From: Nonomuraea antri
GTDB lineage: Bacteria > Actinomycetota > Actinomycetes > Streptosporangiales > Streptosporangiaceae
Assembly: GCF_013283785.1 (NCBI RefSeq)
Contig: NZ_JABCPZ010000039.1
Location: 1-59,298, forward strand
DNA length: 59,298 nucleotides
Direction of reading: 5' to 3'
Within the stretch, counting starts at the first letter, position 1; each line of letters begins with the position of its first letter. A model generated the notes under the pieces. That model saw only the letters and a list, made by a program, of their open reading frames with translations. It was not told the DNA's origin and ran no database searches. Below, in pieces: positions 8,220 to 16,203 of the stretch. Both the position numbers and the translations under genes were made by a program.

Positions 8220-9697
8220 ATCTCGCTGACCGGCTCCACACCGCCGCCGACCGGCTCGGTGGCAGGGCCGTTCTCACGCTGGACGACGCGGAGCTCACCT
8301 ACGGCGCCCTCGACCAGCTCAGCGCCCGGCTCGCGGCGCTGCTGACCTGCCGCGGGATCGGCAGGGGCGACCGGGTGGCGATCATGTTGCCGAACGTGCC
8401 GGAGTTCGGGGTCGTATACTACGGGGTGCTGCGGATCGGGGCGGTGGCCGTGCCGCTCGACCCGCTGCTGAAGAAACGAGAGATCTCCGCCTATCTCGCC
8501 GACTGCGGGGCGCGGCTGCTGATCGCCTGGCACGCGTTCGCCGAGACCGCCGAGTCCGGCGCGGCGGCCACCGGGACCGACTGCTTCTTCGTCGTCCCCG
8601 AGGAGTTCCGCCGGCTGCTGCGCGCGGTGACGGCCGAGCACGAGATCGCCCGCGCCGAGCCCGGCGACACCGCGGTGATCCACTACACCTCGGGCACCAC
8701 CGGCCGGGCCAGGGGCATCGAGCTGACCCACGCCAACCTGGGCGGCAACGCGGCCACCGTGGCCCGCATGCACGCGCTCGGCGTGGACGACGTGGTGCTC
8801 GGCGCGCTGCCGCTCTACCACACCTACGGCCAGACCTGCTCGCTCAACGCCACCGTGCACGCCGGCGCCCGCCTGACCCTGCTGCCCCGCTTCGAGGCGG
8901 GACGCGCTCTGGAGGTCATCAGGCGCGACGGCGTCACGGTGCTCCAGGCGGTGCCCACCATGTACATCGCGCTGCTCGACCACCCGGGCGCCTCCGACCT
9001 GTCGCTGCTGCGCGTTTGCGCGTCCGGCGGCGCCGCGCTCCCGCTCGACGTGCTGCGCGCCTACGAGGCGCGGTTCGGCTGCCAGATCGTCGAGGGGTAC
9101 GGGCTCAGCGAGACCTCCCCGGTGGCGGCCACCAACCGGGGCGGTCACGCCCGCCGTCCCGGCTCGATCGGCTGGCCGATCAGGGAGGTGGAGATGAAGG
9201 TCGTGGACGACGACGGCCGCGAGGTGCCGTGCGGCGGCATCGGCGAGATCGTGGTGCGCGGCCCCAACGTGATGAAAGGCTACTGGAACGACCCGGCGGG
9301 CACGGCGGAGGTGATCCGCGACGGCTGGTTCCACACCGGGGACCTGGGCCGGGTCGACTCCGACGGCTACTTCTACCTGGTCGACCGGCGGCGTGACGTG
9401 ATCATCCGGGGCGGGTACACGGTGTATCCGCGCGAGGTCGAGGAGGTGCTGTACGAGCACCCGGCCGTGCGGCAGGCGGCGGTGATCGGGGTGCCGCACG
9501 CCGAGCTCGGCGAGGAGATCTCGGCGGTGGTGGCGGTGCGTGCCCCGGTGAGCGCCGACGAGCTGCGGGCGTTCGTCAAGGAGCGGGTGGCGGCGTACAA
9601 GTATCCGCGGCACATCACGTTCGCGGAGGCGCTGCCGATGAGCCCGACGGGCAAGATACTCAAGCGCGCGCTGACCCGGCCCGCGGCCTCCCGCTGA
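8216..9697 (+). CDS. Acyl-CoA ligase (ANL superfamily, long-chain fatty acid-CoA ligase-like)
   Basis: Activates a carboxylic acid with ATP to an acyl-adenylate and transfers it to CoA. The 493-residue product is full length. Visible motifs: P-loop YTSGTTGRARGIELTH near residue 160, LPLYHTYGQT, the A5 motif GYGLSETSPVAA, and the A7-A8 block GWFHTGDLGRVDSDGYFYLVD then RRRDVIIRGGYTVYPREVEEV. The C-terminal lysine motif is PTGKILKR. The start overlaps the stop of the upstream regulator, so the two form an operon. Fatty, aromatic or branched acids are all possible substrates; the adjacent liv importer suggests one taken up from outside. Confidence 0.9.
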   Translation: MNLADRLHTAADRLGGRAVLTLDDAELTYGALDQLSARLAALLTCRGIGRGDRVAIMLPNVPEFGVVYYGVLRIGAVAVPLDPLLKKREISAYLADCGARLLIAWHAFAETAESGAAATGTDCFFVVPEEFRRLLRAVTAEHEIARAEPGDTAVIHYTSGTTGRARGIELTHANLGGNAATVARMHALGVDDVVLGALPLYHTYGQTCSLNATVHAGARLTLLPRFEAGRALEVIRRDGVTVLQAVPTMYIALLDHPGASDLSLLRVCASGGAALPLDVLRAYEARFGCQIVEGYGLSETSPVAATNRGGHARRPGSIGWPIREVEMKVVDDDGREVPCGGIGEIVVRGPNVMKGYWNDPAGTAEVIRDGWFHTGDLGRVDSDGYFYLVDRRRDVIIRGGYTVYPREVEEVLYEHPAVRQAAVIGVPHAELGEEISAVVAVRAPVSADELRAFVKERVAAYKYPRHITFAEALPMSPTGKILKRALTRPAASR

Positions 9698-9720
9698 CCT
9701 GCCGCCCCCGCCCTGACGCG

Positions 9721-9738
9721 CCGCCTGCGATCAGGCGG
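9721..9738. terminator. Small hairpin between convergent genes
   Basis: ccgcctg-cgat-caggcgg is a perfect 7-bp stem with a 4-base loop overlapping the stop of the sugar kinase gene and 24 bases past the ligase stop. It may act in both directions; no T tract is present. Confidence 0.4.
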
Positions 9739-10777
9739 TCGGGGCGAGATCGCTCGCCCAGGGCGGGTCGGCGCCCGCGACGGTGCAGGTCAGCGCCGCG
9801 ACCCTGGCGGCGAACGCGGCCGACTCGACCGCCGTGTCCAGGTCGAGCCGGTCCAGCCGCCCGCCCAGCAGCCCCCGCTCCCCCAACCGGTGCAGCAGCC
9901 CGGCGGTGAAGGCGTCGCCGGCGCCCACGGTGTCGACCACGTCCACCGGGACGCCGGGCACCTCGGCGCGGGCGCCGTCCAGCGACACGAGCGCGCCCCT
10001 GGCGCCGAGCGTCACCACCACCAGCCGCGTGCCCGCCGCGTGCCACAGGTCGCAGGCCCGCGCCGGTTCCATGCCGGGGTGGATCACGTCCAGGTCGTCG
10101 TCGCTGAGCCTGATCAGGTCGGCCAGCTCGCACCAGCGCGCCATCCGCTCCCGGTAGACGCGGGGATCGACCAGCGCGGGCCGGACGTTGGGGTCGATCG
10201 ACACGGTCGCCCCGCGCGCGGCCTGGCCGGCGAACGCCTCCACCCGCTCGGCCCCGGGCGGGCACACCAGCGCCAGCGACCCGGTGTGCAGGCACGACGC
10301 CCCGCCCAGCCGGGCGACGTCCAGTTCGGCGGCCGCCCACTGGAAGTCGGCGGTGCCTTCGGCGTGGAAGGAGTAGGCGGCCCGCCCTTCGCCGTCGAGC
10401 GCCGCCACGCCCAGCGTGCTCGGTTCGGCCGCGGCTACGCAGCCGGTCAGGTCGACGCCGGACGCCGACAGCCGGTCGCGGAAGAGCGTGCCGAAGACGT
10501 CGCCGGACAGGCGGCCCAGGAACCTGGCCGGGGTGCCGAGCCTGGCCAGCGCGACGGCGGTGTTGGCCGGGCCGCCGCCGGGCAGCACGCGCAGGATCAG
10601 CTCACCGCCGGCGGGGCCGTCGGTGAAAGCGTCGGCGACGCACTCCCCGAGCACGGCGACCGGTGACCCGGGCGCAGCCGTCGGGGAACCGGGCACGGCC
10701 ATCGGGGAACCGGACGCGGCCATCGGGGAACCGGGCGCGGCGCGCTGCTCTGCGGGGCCTGGGTCCTGACGGCGCAC
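9731..10777 (-). CDS. PfkB-family carbohydrate kinase (fructokinase-like)
   Basis: Phosphorylates a sugar or nucleoside with ATP. The conserved domain begins at VAVLGECVADAF; then GGGPANTAVALARLG (substrate-binding glycines), FLGRLSGDVFGTLFRDRL, SIDPNVRPALV and the family's second signature DTVGAGDAFTAGLLHRL with the catalytic Asp and anion-hole glycines. Upstream of the domain the frame carries about 35 low-complexity residues made of four GSPxAxx repeats, which are unusual for this family. The real start could therefore be one of the repeat ATG codons or the GTG of VLGE rather than 10777. The gene follows the PBP2-like gene by 12 bases and may share its transcript. Confidence 0.85.
   Translation of the reverse strand: MRRQDPGPAEQRAAPGSPMAASGSPMAVPGSPTAAPGSPVAVLGECVADAFTDGPAGGELILRVLPGGGPANTAVALARLGTPARFLGRLSGDVFGTLFRDRLSASGVDLTGCVAAAEPSTLGVAALDGEGRAAYSFHAEGTADFQWAAAELDVARLGGASCLHTGSLALVCPPGAERVEAFAGQAARGATVSIDPNVRPALVDPRVYRERMARWCELADLIRLSDDDLDVIHPGMEPARACDLWHAAGTRLVVVTLGARGALVSLDGARAEVPGVPVDVVDTVGAGDAFTAGLLHRLGERGLLGGRLDRLDLDTAVESAAFAARVAALTCTVAGADPPWASDLAPTA
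10662..10745. repeat. Four 21-bp tandem repeats at the 5' end of the sugar kinase gene
   Basis: Units at 10662-10682, 10683-10703, 10704-10724 and 10725-10745 share the core ggggaaccgggcgcggccatc with a few substitutions. Because 21 is a multiple of three they encode repeated heptapeptides (GSPMAAS, GSPMAVP, GSPTAAP) without breaking the frame. Confidence 0.9.
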
Positions 10778-10789
10778 GACGCCACCGTA

Positions 10790-12247
10790 CTAGGTGAGCG
10801 CGGCCGCCATCACGGCCCGGGCGACCGCCGTCGCCGCCCCGGCCCCGGCGCCCGGCCGCTCCAGCACCACGCCCACCGCCACCTCGGGCGCGTCGGCCGG
10901 CGCGAACGCGGTGACCAGCGCGTTGTCCTCGGCCCCTGGGATGGACCCGGCCGTGGCGGTGGCGGCGGCCACCTCCACCCCGGGCAGGGCCGCCGCCGCG
11001 CCCGTGCCGCCCGCGCGGGTGACCGTGGTCATCATGAACGCCAGCTGCCCGGCGAGCTGTTCCGGCACGGCGTCGCGGTACGGGCTGGGGCTGGCCCGGT
11101 TGATGATCGAGCCGTCCGGCAGGCGCACCTCCTCCACCAGGTACGGCCGCATGAGCACGCCCTTGTTGGCCACCGCGGCCGACAGCATGGCGATCATCAG
11201 CGGCGTGGCCCGGTTCTCGTGCAGGCCGATGGCCGACAGCGCGGTCTGCGGCCGGTCCAGCTCCTTCGGGTACGTGCTCGGGCTGCTGGCCAGCGGCACG
11301 GTCAGCCCGCCGGCGTTGAACCCGAACGCCTCGGCCTGGTCTCTGAGCAGGTCCTGGCCGAGCTGGAGCCCGAGGTTGGCGAAGGCGGTGTTGCAGGAGA
11401 GCTGGAAGGCGTACGTGAGCGAGGGGTGGGCGTTGCCGCAGGGGGCGGCGTCGGCGTTCTGCACGTAGGTGAGGCTGCCCGGCAGGTTCAGCCTGGACGG
11501 CGCGTCCACCGTCGCGGTCGGCGTGTACTCGCCGGACGCCAGCGCCGCGGCCGCCGTGACCAGCTTGAACGTGGCCCCGGGCGGATAGAGCCCATGCAGC
11601 GCCCGGTTGAACAGCGGACGGTCGGGCGCCTGCCTGAGCCGGTCGAGCCCGGCGGCCAGGGCCTTGGCGTCGAAGGTGGTGAGCGCGTTCGGGTCGTAGG
11701 CCGGATAGCTGGCCAGGGCCAGGATCGCGCCCGTCACCGGGTGGATCGCCACGACCGCGCCGGGTCTCCCGGTGGCCTTGAGCGCCCGGTAGGCGGCCCA
11801 CTGGACGCGCTCGTCGATCGTCAGCCTGACGTCGGCGCCTTCCGCGGTGCCGTCCCTGACCAGGGAGCGCACCTTGACCTTGGCGTCGTCGCCGGACAGT
11901 ACGGCGTCCTCGGCGCGTTCGATGCCGGTGGAGCGGTAGAGCGAGACGTGGCCGGTGATGGGGGCGTACACCTCGCCGCCGCGGTAGACCCGCTGGTACA
12001 GGTAGGGGCCGCTCCTGGTGGCCCGGCTGCCGGCGATGACGGTGCCGTCGTAGGTGAGGATGTCCCCGCGCGGCCGGTCGAACCTGGCGATGACCATCCG
12101 CTGGTTCCGCTGATCGGCGTTGAGCCGGTACGACCCGAACGCCTGGATCACGGTGACGTGCGCGAGCAGCGTGAACAGCAGCACCGCGCACAACATCGCG
12201 ACGCGGCGCAACGGGATGTTGATGCGCTTCGCCCGGGGTCCGGCCAT
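10790..12247 (-). CDS. PBP2/PbpA-like protein with degenerate transpeptidase active site
   Basis: Class B penicillin-binding protein homologue, 485 residues, with an N-terminal membrane anchor (about 14-36), an N-terminal module with RPRGDILTYDG, and a C-terminal transpeptidase-like domain. The three active-site motifs were read directly. The SxxK motif reads YPPGATFK: residue 225 is Ala (codon GCC at 11573-11575) where the family has the acylated Ser. SxN is intact as SCN (284-286). The KTG box aligns with Ala-Thr-Ala at 429-431. Without Ser and Lys, transpeptidation and penicillin binding should be absent, although the frame is intact and the fold motifs are kept. It may act as a scaffold or regulator of a paralogous enzyme in cell-wall elongation. 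RodA is not adjacent. Confidence 0.88.
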   Translation of the reverse strand: MAGPRAKRINIPLRRVAMLCAVLLFTLLAHVTVIQAFGSYRLNADQRNQRMVIARFDRPRGDILTYDGTVIAGSRATRSGPYLYQRVYRGGEVYAPITGHVSLYRSTGIERAEDAVLSGDDAKVKVRSLVRDGTAEGADVRLTIDERVQWAAYRALKATGRPGAVVAIHPVTGAILALASYPAYDPNALTTFDAKALAAGLDRLRQAPDRPLFNRALHGLYPPGATFKLVTAAAALASGEYTPTATVDAPSRLNLPGSLTYVQNADAAPCGNAHPSLTYAFQLSCNTAFANLGLQLGQDLLRDQAEAFGFNAGGLTVPLASSPSTYPKELDRPQTALSAIGLHENRATPLMIAMLSAAVANKGVLMRPYLVEEVRLPDGSIINRASPSPYRDAVPEQLAGQLAFMMTTVTRAGGTGAAAALPGVEVAAATATAGSIPGAEDNALVTAFAPADAPEVAVGVVLERPGAGAGAATAVARAVMAAALT

Positions 12248-12283
12248 GGTCCTTGGTCTAACAACCGGACCCCCAAGGCCGAG

Positions 12284-12643
12284 CTACACCGCGCCCCGGT
12301 AATAGGAAATCTTGTGATGGATGTAGCGCCGGCGCTCGACCAGGTTCTCGATCTGCCCCTGCACCCGCCGGTCGTGCTCCTCCAGCAGCCTGGCCCGGTC
12401 GGCGAAGGTGTGGTCGCCCTCGCGTACCAGCTCGGCGAAGCGCAGCATCTCCGCGATGGGCATGCCGGTGTCGCGCAGGCACCGGATCAGCCCCAGCCAG
12501 CCGACGTCCTCCTGGCTGAACCTGCGCTGCCCGGCCGCGTTCCTGCTGATGGGTTCGAGCAGGCCGATCTTCTCGTAGTACCGCAGGGTGTCGAGGCTGA
12601 AGCCCGTCTCCTCGACCACCTCGGCGGGTGTGTACACGCTCAC
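12284..12643 (-). CDS. MerR-family transcriptional regulator
   Basis: Dimeric activator/repressor that distorts promoters with long spacers. About 119 residues: the MerR winged helix is YTPAEVVEETGFSLDTLRYYEKIGLLEP, followed by RRFSQEDVGWLGLIRCLRDTGMPIAEM and a C-terminal coiled coil. There are no metal-binding cysteines, placing it with the MerR group usually linked to reductases or multidrug response. GTG at 12643 is chosen because the family domain begins two codons later and a promoter ends seven bases upstream, implying a leaderless mRNA. The frame stays open upstream but those residues fall inside the promoter. It is divergent from the aldo/keto reductase it probably controls. Confidence 0.88.
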   Translation of the reverse strand: MSVYTPAEVVEETGFSLDTLRYYEKIGLLEPISRNAAGQRRFSQEDVGWLGLIRCLRDTGMPIAEMLRFAELVREGDHTFADRARLLEEHDRRVQGQIENLVERRRYIHHKISYYRGAV

Positions 12644-12650
12644 GGACGAC

Positions 12651-12681
12651 AGGATCGCACCTGGAGCGCACTCCAGGTCAA
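12651..12681 (-). promoter_or_regulatory. MerR-type promoter of the merR-like gene with operator
   Basis: On the minus strand: -35 TTGACC (12676-12681), a 19-base spacer holding the dyad TGGAGTGCGCTCCA, and -10 GATCCT (12651-12656). The GTG start is seven bases after the -10, so the transcript is probably leaderless. The 19-base spacer with a central dyad is the classical MerR arrangement, suggesting autoregulation. Confidence 0.7.
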
Positions 12682-12739
12682 CCGCCCCCTGGACAAAACC
12701 GCCGATCAGGCCCGCGCGCCCGGCCACCTCCGCCCCGGT

Positions 12740-12770
12740 TTGACATGGAGTGCACTCCAGCTTCCAGAGT
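12740..12770 (+). promoter_or_regulatory. MerR-type promoter of the aldo/keto reductase gene with operator
   Basis: -35 TTGACA (12740-12745), a 19-base spacer holding the perfect dyad GGAGTGCACTCC (12748-12759), and -10 CAGAGT (12765-12770). The ATG is seven bases after the -10. Spacer length, dyad and leader length match the divergent merR promoter exactly. Confidence 0.75.
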
Positions 12771-12777
12771 CATCCCC

Positions 12778-13704
12778 ATGAACATCGCACTGGGCACGAT
12801 CTCGTTCGGCACCTCCGTGAGCATGGAGGACACCTTCGCCATCCTCGACCGTTTCCACGAGGCCGGCGGCACCATGCTCGACACCGCCAACAACTACCCG
12901 TTCTGGATCGACGGCTGCACCGGCGACGAGAGCGAGCTGGCCATCGGCGCGTGGCTGGCCGCCCGCGGCAACCGCGACCAGATGGTGATCAGCACGAAGG
13001 TCGGCGGCCGACCCACCGTCCCCGGCGACAAGACCATGGACACCGCGGAAGGGCTCGCCGCCCCGGTCATCGCGCAGGGCGTCGACGGCAGCCTCAAGCG
13101 GCTGGGCACCGACCACATCGACGTGTACTGGTCGCACATCGAGGACCGGGCCACTCCGCTGGAGGAGACGCTCGGCGCCTTCGACGCGCTCGCCGAGCAG
13201 GGCAAGGTGCGTGCCATCGGCGCCAGCAACCTGCCCACCTGGCGGCTTGAGCGGGCCCGCGCCATCTCGGCGGCGAACGGCTGGCTGCCCTACACCCACC
13301 TGCAGCTCCGCCACACCTACCTGCGGCCGCGCCCGAACACCAGGCCGGTCGAGTCGGCACACCAGCTCGTCTCCGACGAGACCCTCGACTACGTCGCCAG
13401 CGAGCCCGGTGTGACCCTGTGGCTGTACAACACGCTGATGGCCGGGGCGTACACGGGACGGGCGGACCGGCCGATCCCGGAGATCTACGACCACCCGGGC
13501 ACGACGCGCCGCCTCGCCGTGCTCCACGAGGTGGCGGCCGAGCTGGACGCCACCCCGAACCAGGTGGTGCTGGCCTGGCTGCTGGCCGACGGGCACGTGC
13601 CGATCATCGGCGCGACCAGGATGGCGCAGCTCGACGAGGCCATCGCGGCGACCCGGCTCGAACTGGACGCCGCGCAGCTCACCAGGCTGAACGAGGCCGG
13701 CTGA
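12778..13704 (+). CDS. Aldo/keto reductase
   Basis: NADPH-dependent oxidoreductase of the AKR superfamily (TIM barrel), 308 residues. The catalytic tetrad is visible: Asp and Tyr in MLDTANNYPFW (near 40-45), Lys in VISTKVGG (near 73) and His in VYWSHIEDR (near 118). IGASNLPTWRL and VPIIGATRMAQLDEA are the nucleotide-binding segments at the barrel end. ATG at 12778 is chosen because the family begins here (MNIALGTISFG) and the promoter -10 lies just upstream; the longer open frame would run back through the operator. The substrate is unknown; MerR-type control suggests induction by a reactive carbonyl or xenobiotic. Confidence 0.93.
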   Translation: MNIALGTISFGTSVSMEDTFAILDRFHEAGGTMLDTANNYPFWIDGCTGDESELAIGAWLAARGNRDQMVISTKVGGRPTVPGDKTMDTAEGLAAPVIAQGVDGSLKRLGTDHIDVYWSHIEDRATPLEETLGAFDALAEQGKVRAIGASNLPTWRLERARAISAANGWLPYTHLQLRHTYLRPRPNTRPVESAHQLVSDETLDYVASEPGVTLWLYNTLMAGAYTGRADRPIPEIYDHPGTTRRLAVLHEVAAELDATPNQVVLAWLLADGHVPIIGATRMAQLDEAIAATRLELDAAQLTRLNEAG

Positions 13705-13720
13705 CGCACTCCGGCGATGG

Positions 13721-14368
13721 TCAGGGCAGGTGGTCCGCCAGGTACCGGCGGACCAGTTGCTTGCACTCGGCGATCAGGTCGGCGTCGCCTGCCGGGTTCA
13801 CCCGGAACGCCAGCTTGAGCACCGCGTCGGTGGCCTCCACCGCCACCAGCAGCGCCCGGTCGAGCCCGGGCCCGGCCGGGGCGTCCAGCAGGTCGAGGGT
13901 GAGCGCCCGCAGCCGGTCGGCGACCACCATGTTGTTGTCCATCTGCCCGTCGAGCGCCCGGTTCGTGCCCTCCAGCGCCGGGCCGCCGGGTGTCGGGAAC
14001 ACCTCGCCGAAGTCGACCACCGCGAACCCGGGCGTGGTGCGCTTCATCGCGACGAACTCGTCGACGGCCAGGTCGACCAGGTCGGTCCAGTGGCCCAGGT
14101 CGGCGACCGCGATGCGCTCGGTGACGCGTTCGAGGAACGCCTCCAGGTTGCGCACGGCCAGCGCGCGCACCAGGCCCTGCTTGTCGGGGAAGAACTGGTA
14201 GAACGTGCCGATCGGCACCTCGGCCCGCCGTGCCACCTCTTTGGTGGTCAGTGCTTCGTATCCGATCTCGTCGAGCAGGAGGGCGCACTCGTCGAGCATC
14301 CGTTCCACCCGCTCCACGCTGCGGCGCTGGGCTGGACGACGGCGCAAGGTACTCGTCATGGCCTCCAT
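13721..14368 (-). CDS. TetR-family transcriptional regulator
   Basis: Repressor with the N-terminal TetR helix-turn-helix (ALTTKEVARRAEVPIGTFYQFFPDKQGLVRAL, about residues 38-70) and an all-helical ligand-binding domain of normal length, about 215 residues. It is divergent from the GH1 beta-glucosidase, its likely target. ATG at 14368 has a -10-like TAATAC (14375-14380) six bases upstream, fitting a leaderless mRNA; ATG at 14359 is an alternative with a GGAGG placed too close. It converges with the aldo/keto reductase gene. Confidence 0.88.
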   Translation of the reverse strand: MEAMTSTLRRRPAQRRSVERVERMLDECALLLDEIGYEALTTKEVARRAEVPIGTFYQFFPDKQGLVRALAVRNLEAFLERVTERIAVADLGHWTDLVDLAVDEFVAMKRTTPGFAVVDFGEVFPTPGGPALEGTNRALDGQMDNNMVVADRLRALTLDLLDAPAGPGLDRALLVAVEATDAVLKLAFRVNPAGDADLIAECKQLVRRYLADHLP

Positions 14369-14378
14369 CCTGGCGTAT

Positions 14379-14390
14379 TACCAGCAGGTA
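14379..14390. promoter_or_regulatory. Candidate TetR operator
   Basis: taccagcaggta is a 12-bp near-palindrome (ten of twelve positions symmetric) overlapping the -10 region of the TetR gene and lying about 62 bases upstream of the beta-glucosidase start. Position suits repression of both divergent genes. Confidence 0.4.
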
Positions 14391-14451
14391 CAGGGGGTCT
14401 CTTTGCCGTCCATTAACATGAGCCATACTCGCATAGCAGCAGGGAGCCCGC

Positions 14452-15753
14452 ATGTTCCTCTGGGGTACGGCCACCGCCGCCTATCAGATCGAGGGAGCCG
14501 CGACGGAGGACGGCAGGGGCCCGTCCATCTGGGACACCTTCGCCCACGAGCCCGGCCGCACCCGCGACGGCCACACCGGTGACGTGGCCTGCGACCACTA
14601 CCACCGCTGGCGCGAGGACGTCGGCCTCATGCGCGACCTGGGCGTGAACGCCTACCGCTTCTCCATCGCCTGGCCCAGGATCCAGCCCGAGGGACAGGGC
14701 GCGATCAACGTCAAGGGGCTCGACTTCTACGACGCCCTGGTCGACGGTCTGCTCGAAGCCGGGATCCAGCCGGTGCCCACGCTGTTCCACTGGGACCTGC
14801 CGCAGGCGCTCCAGGACCGGGGCGGCTGGCTGAACCGCGAGGTCAGCGAGCACTTCGCCGACTACGCGGCGGTCGTGGCCGAGCGGCTGGCGGACCGGAT
14901 CCCGCTGTGGATCACCCTGAACGAGCCGTTCGTGCACATGGCCTACGGCTACGCGATGGGCATCCACGCCCCCGGCCAGGCCCTGCTGCTCGACGCGCTC
15001 CCGGCCGCGCACCACCAGTTGCTCGGCCACGGCCTGGCGGTACGGGCGCTGCGCGCGGCGGGCGCCGGGCAGGTGGCGATCACCAACAACTGCACGCCGG
15101 TCTGGCCCGCCTCCGACTCCCCTGACGACCTGGCCGCGGCCGCCGCCTACGACACGCTGCACAACCGCCTGTTCACCGACCCGGTGCTGCTGGGCGCCTA
15201 TCCGGACCTGGACGCGTACGGCGCCGACCTGTCCTTCGTCGCGGACGGCGACCTGCGCACGATCTCCGCCCCGATCGACGCGCTCGGCATCAACTACTAC
15301 AACCCCACCCGCATCGCCGCACCCGGCGGGCCCGGGCTGCCCTTCGCCGACGCCGGGATCACCGGCTACCCGACCACCGCCTTCGGCTGGCCGGTGGTGC
15401 CCGCCGGCCTGCGCGAACTGCTCAACACGCTCAAGTCCCGCTACGGCGCCGCGCTGCCGCCGATCCACATCACCGAGAACGGCTGCTCGCAGGAGGACGT
15501 CCAGGGCCCCGACGGCACGGTGCACGACCAGGCCCGCATCGACTACCTGAGCGGCCACATCGAGGCGACGCGCCAGGCGATGGCCGACGGCGTGGACGTG
15601 CGCGGCTACTTCGTCTGGTCACTGCTGGACAACTTCGAGTGGGCCGAGGGCTACCACCAGCGCTTCGGCCTGGTGCACGTGGACTTCGAGACCGGCCGCC
15701 GCACCCCGAAGGCGTCCTACGCCTGGTACCGGGAGCACCTCGCGGGCCGGTGA
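14452..15753 (+). CDS. GH1 beta-glucosidase
   Basis: Retaining glycoside hydrolase family 1, cytoplasmic (no signal peptide), 433 residues. FLWGTATAAYQIEGA is the N-terminal family signature; WITLNEPF (near residue 160) carries the acid/base Glu and ITENGCSQED (near 345) the nucleophile Glu. NFEWAEGYHQRFGLVHVDF is the conserved glucose-binding C-terminal block. The ATG follows a CAGGGAG ribosome binding site. It hydrolyses beta-glucosides such as cellobiose or aryl glycosides. It is transcribed away from the TetR regulator and ends at a strong hairpin. Confidence 0.95.
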   Translation: MFLWGTATAAYQIEGAATEDGRGPSIWDTFAHEPGRTRDGHTGDVACDHYHRWREDVGLMRDLGVNAYRFSIAWPRIQPEGQGAINVKGLDFYDALVDGLLEAGIQPVPTLFHWDLPQALQDRGGWLNREVSEHFADYAAVVAERLADRIPLWITLNEPFVHMAYGYAMGIHAPGQALLLDALPAAHHQLLGHGLAVRALRAAGAGQVAITNNCTPVWPASDSPDDLAAAAAYDTLHNRLFTDPVLLGAYPDLDAYGADLSFVADGDLRTISAPIDALGINYYNPTRIAAPGGPGLPFADAGITGYPTTAFGWPVVPAGLRELLNTLKSRYGAALPPIHITENGCSQEDVQGPDGTVHDQARIDYLSGHIEATRQAMADGVDVRGYFVWSLLDNFEWAEGYHQRFGLVHVDFETGRRTPKASYAWYREHLAGR

Positions 15754-15762
15754 CGGTCAGGT

Positions 15763-15791
15763 GACCGGCCGGGGAGCGACCCCGGCCGGTC
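15763..15791. terminator. Bidirectional hairpin terminator
   Basis: gaccggccgggg and ccccggccggtc form a perfect 12-bp stem with loop agcga, between the converging beta-glucosidase and small secreted protein genes. Confidence 0.75.
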
Positions 15792-15801
15792 GTTCATGGG
15801 G

Positions 15802-16077
15802 TCAGCGCCACCAGCGGCGGTGCAGGTGCACCCAGTACCCGTGGAACGCGCCGCCGTAGCAGGACAGCAGCGTCGGGCTGTGCGGGTCGGCGACGACGTG
15901 GCCGCCGCCGAAGTGGCACTCGATCCTGGAGACGAACCGGTGGTTGACGGCCGGGGCGGCGACCCCGGGAGCCCCGGGAGCGGCCTCCGGGGCGGGGGCG
16001 GCCGACGCGGGTGAGCCGAGGCTGAGCGCCCCGAGGGTGGCGGCGGAGGCGAGGGTGAGGGCGAGAAGACGACGCAT
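15802..16077 (-). CDS. Small secreted protein of unknown function
   Basis: 91 residues. MRRLLALTLASAATLGALSLGSPASAA is a clear Sec signal peptide with AxA cleavage near residue 27. The mature part has a Pro/Ala-rich linker followed by a compact domain with two cysteines (IECHFGGGHVV and LLSCYGGAFHGYW), probably one disulfide, and ends in a Trp/Arg/His-rich tail. The ATG at 16077 is chosen over a TTG at 16089 because GGAG lies eight bases upstream of it. Family not recognised. The gap 16078-16203 is AT-richer and holds its promoter region. Confidence 0.7.
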   Translation of the reverse strand: MRRLLALTLASAATLGALSLGSPASAAPAPEAAPGAPGVAAPAVNHRFVSRIECHFGGGHVVADPHSPTLLSCYGGAFHGYWVHLHRRWWR

Positions 16078-16203
16078 CGCGGTCTCCAATCACTTTTAGC
16101 GACTATGCCGCTACTCTTAGTTACCGCCACTGCCAAGCCTGAAACTCCGACACGCCGTGAATGAGCATGGTTTTCGTCGTCGAACCGTCAGGTGAGGAGC
16201 GGT

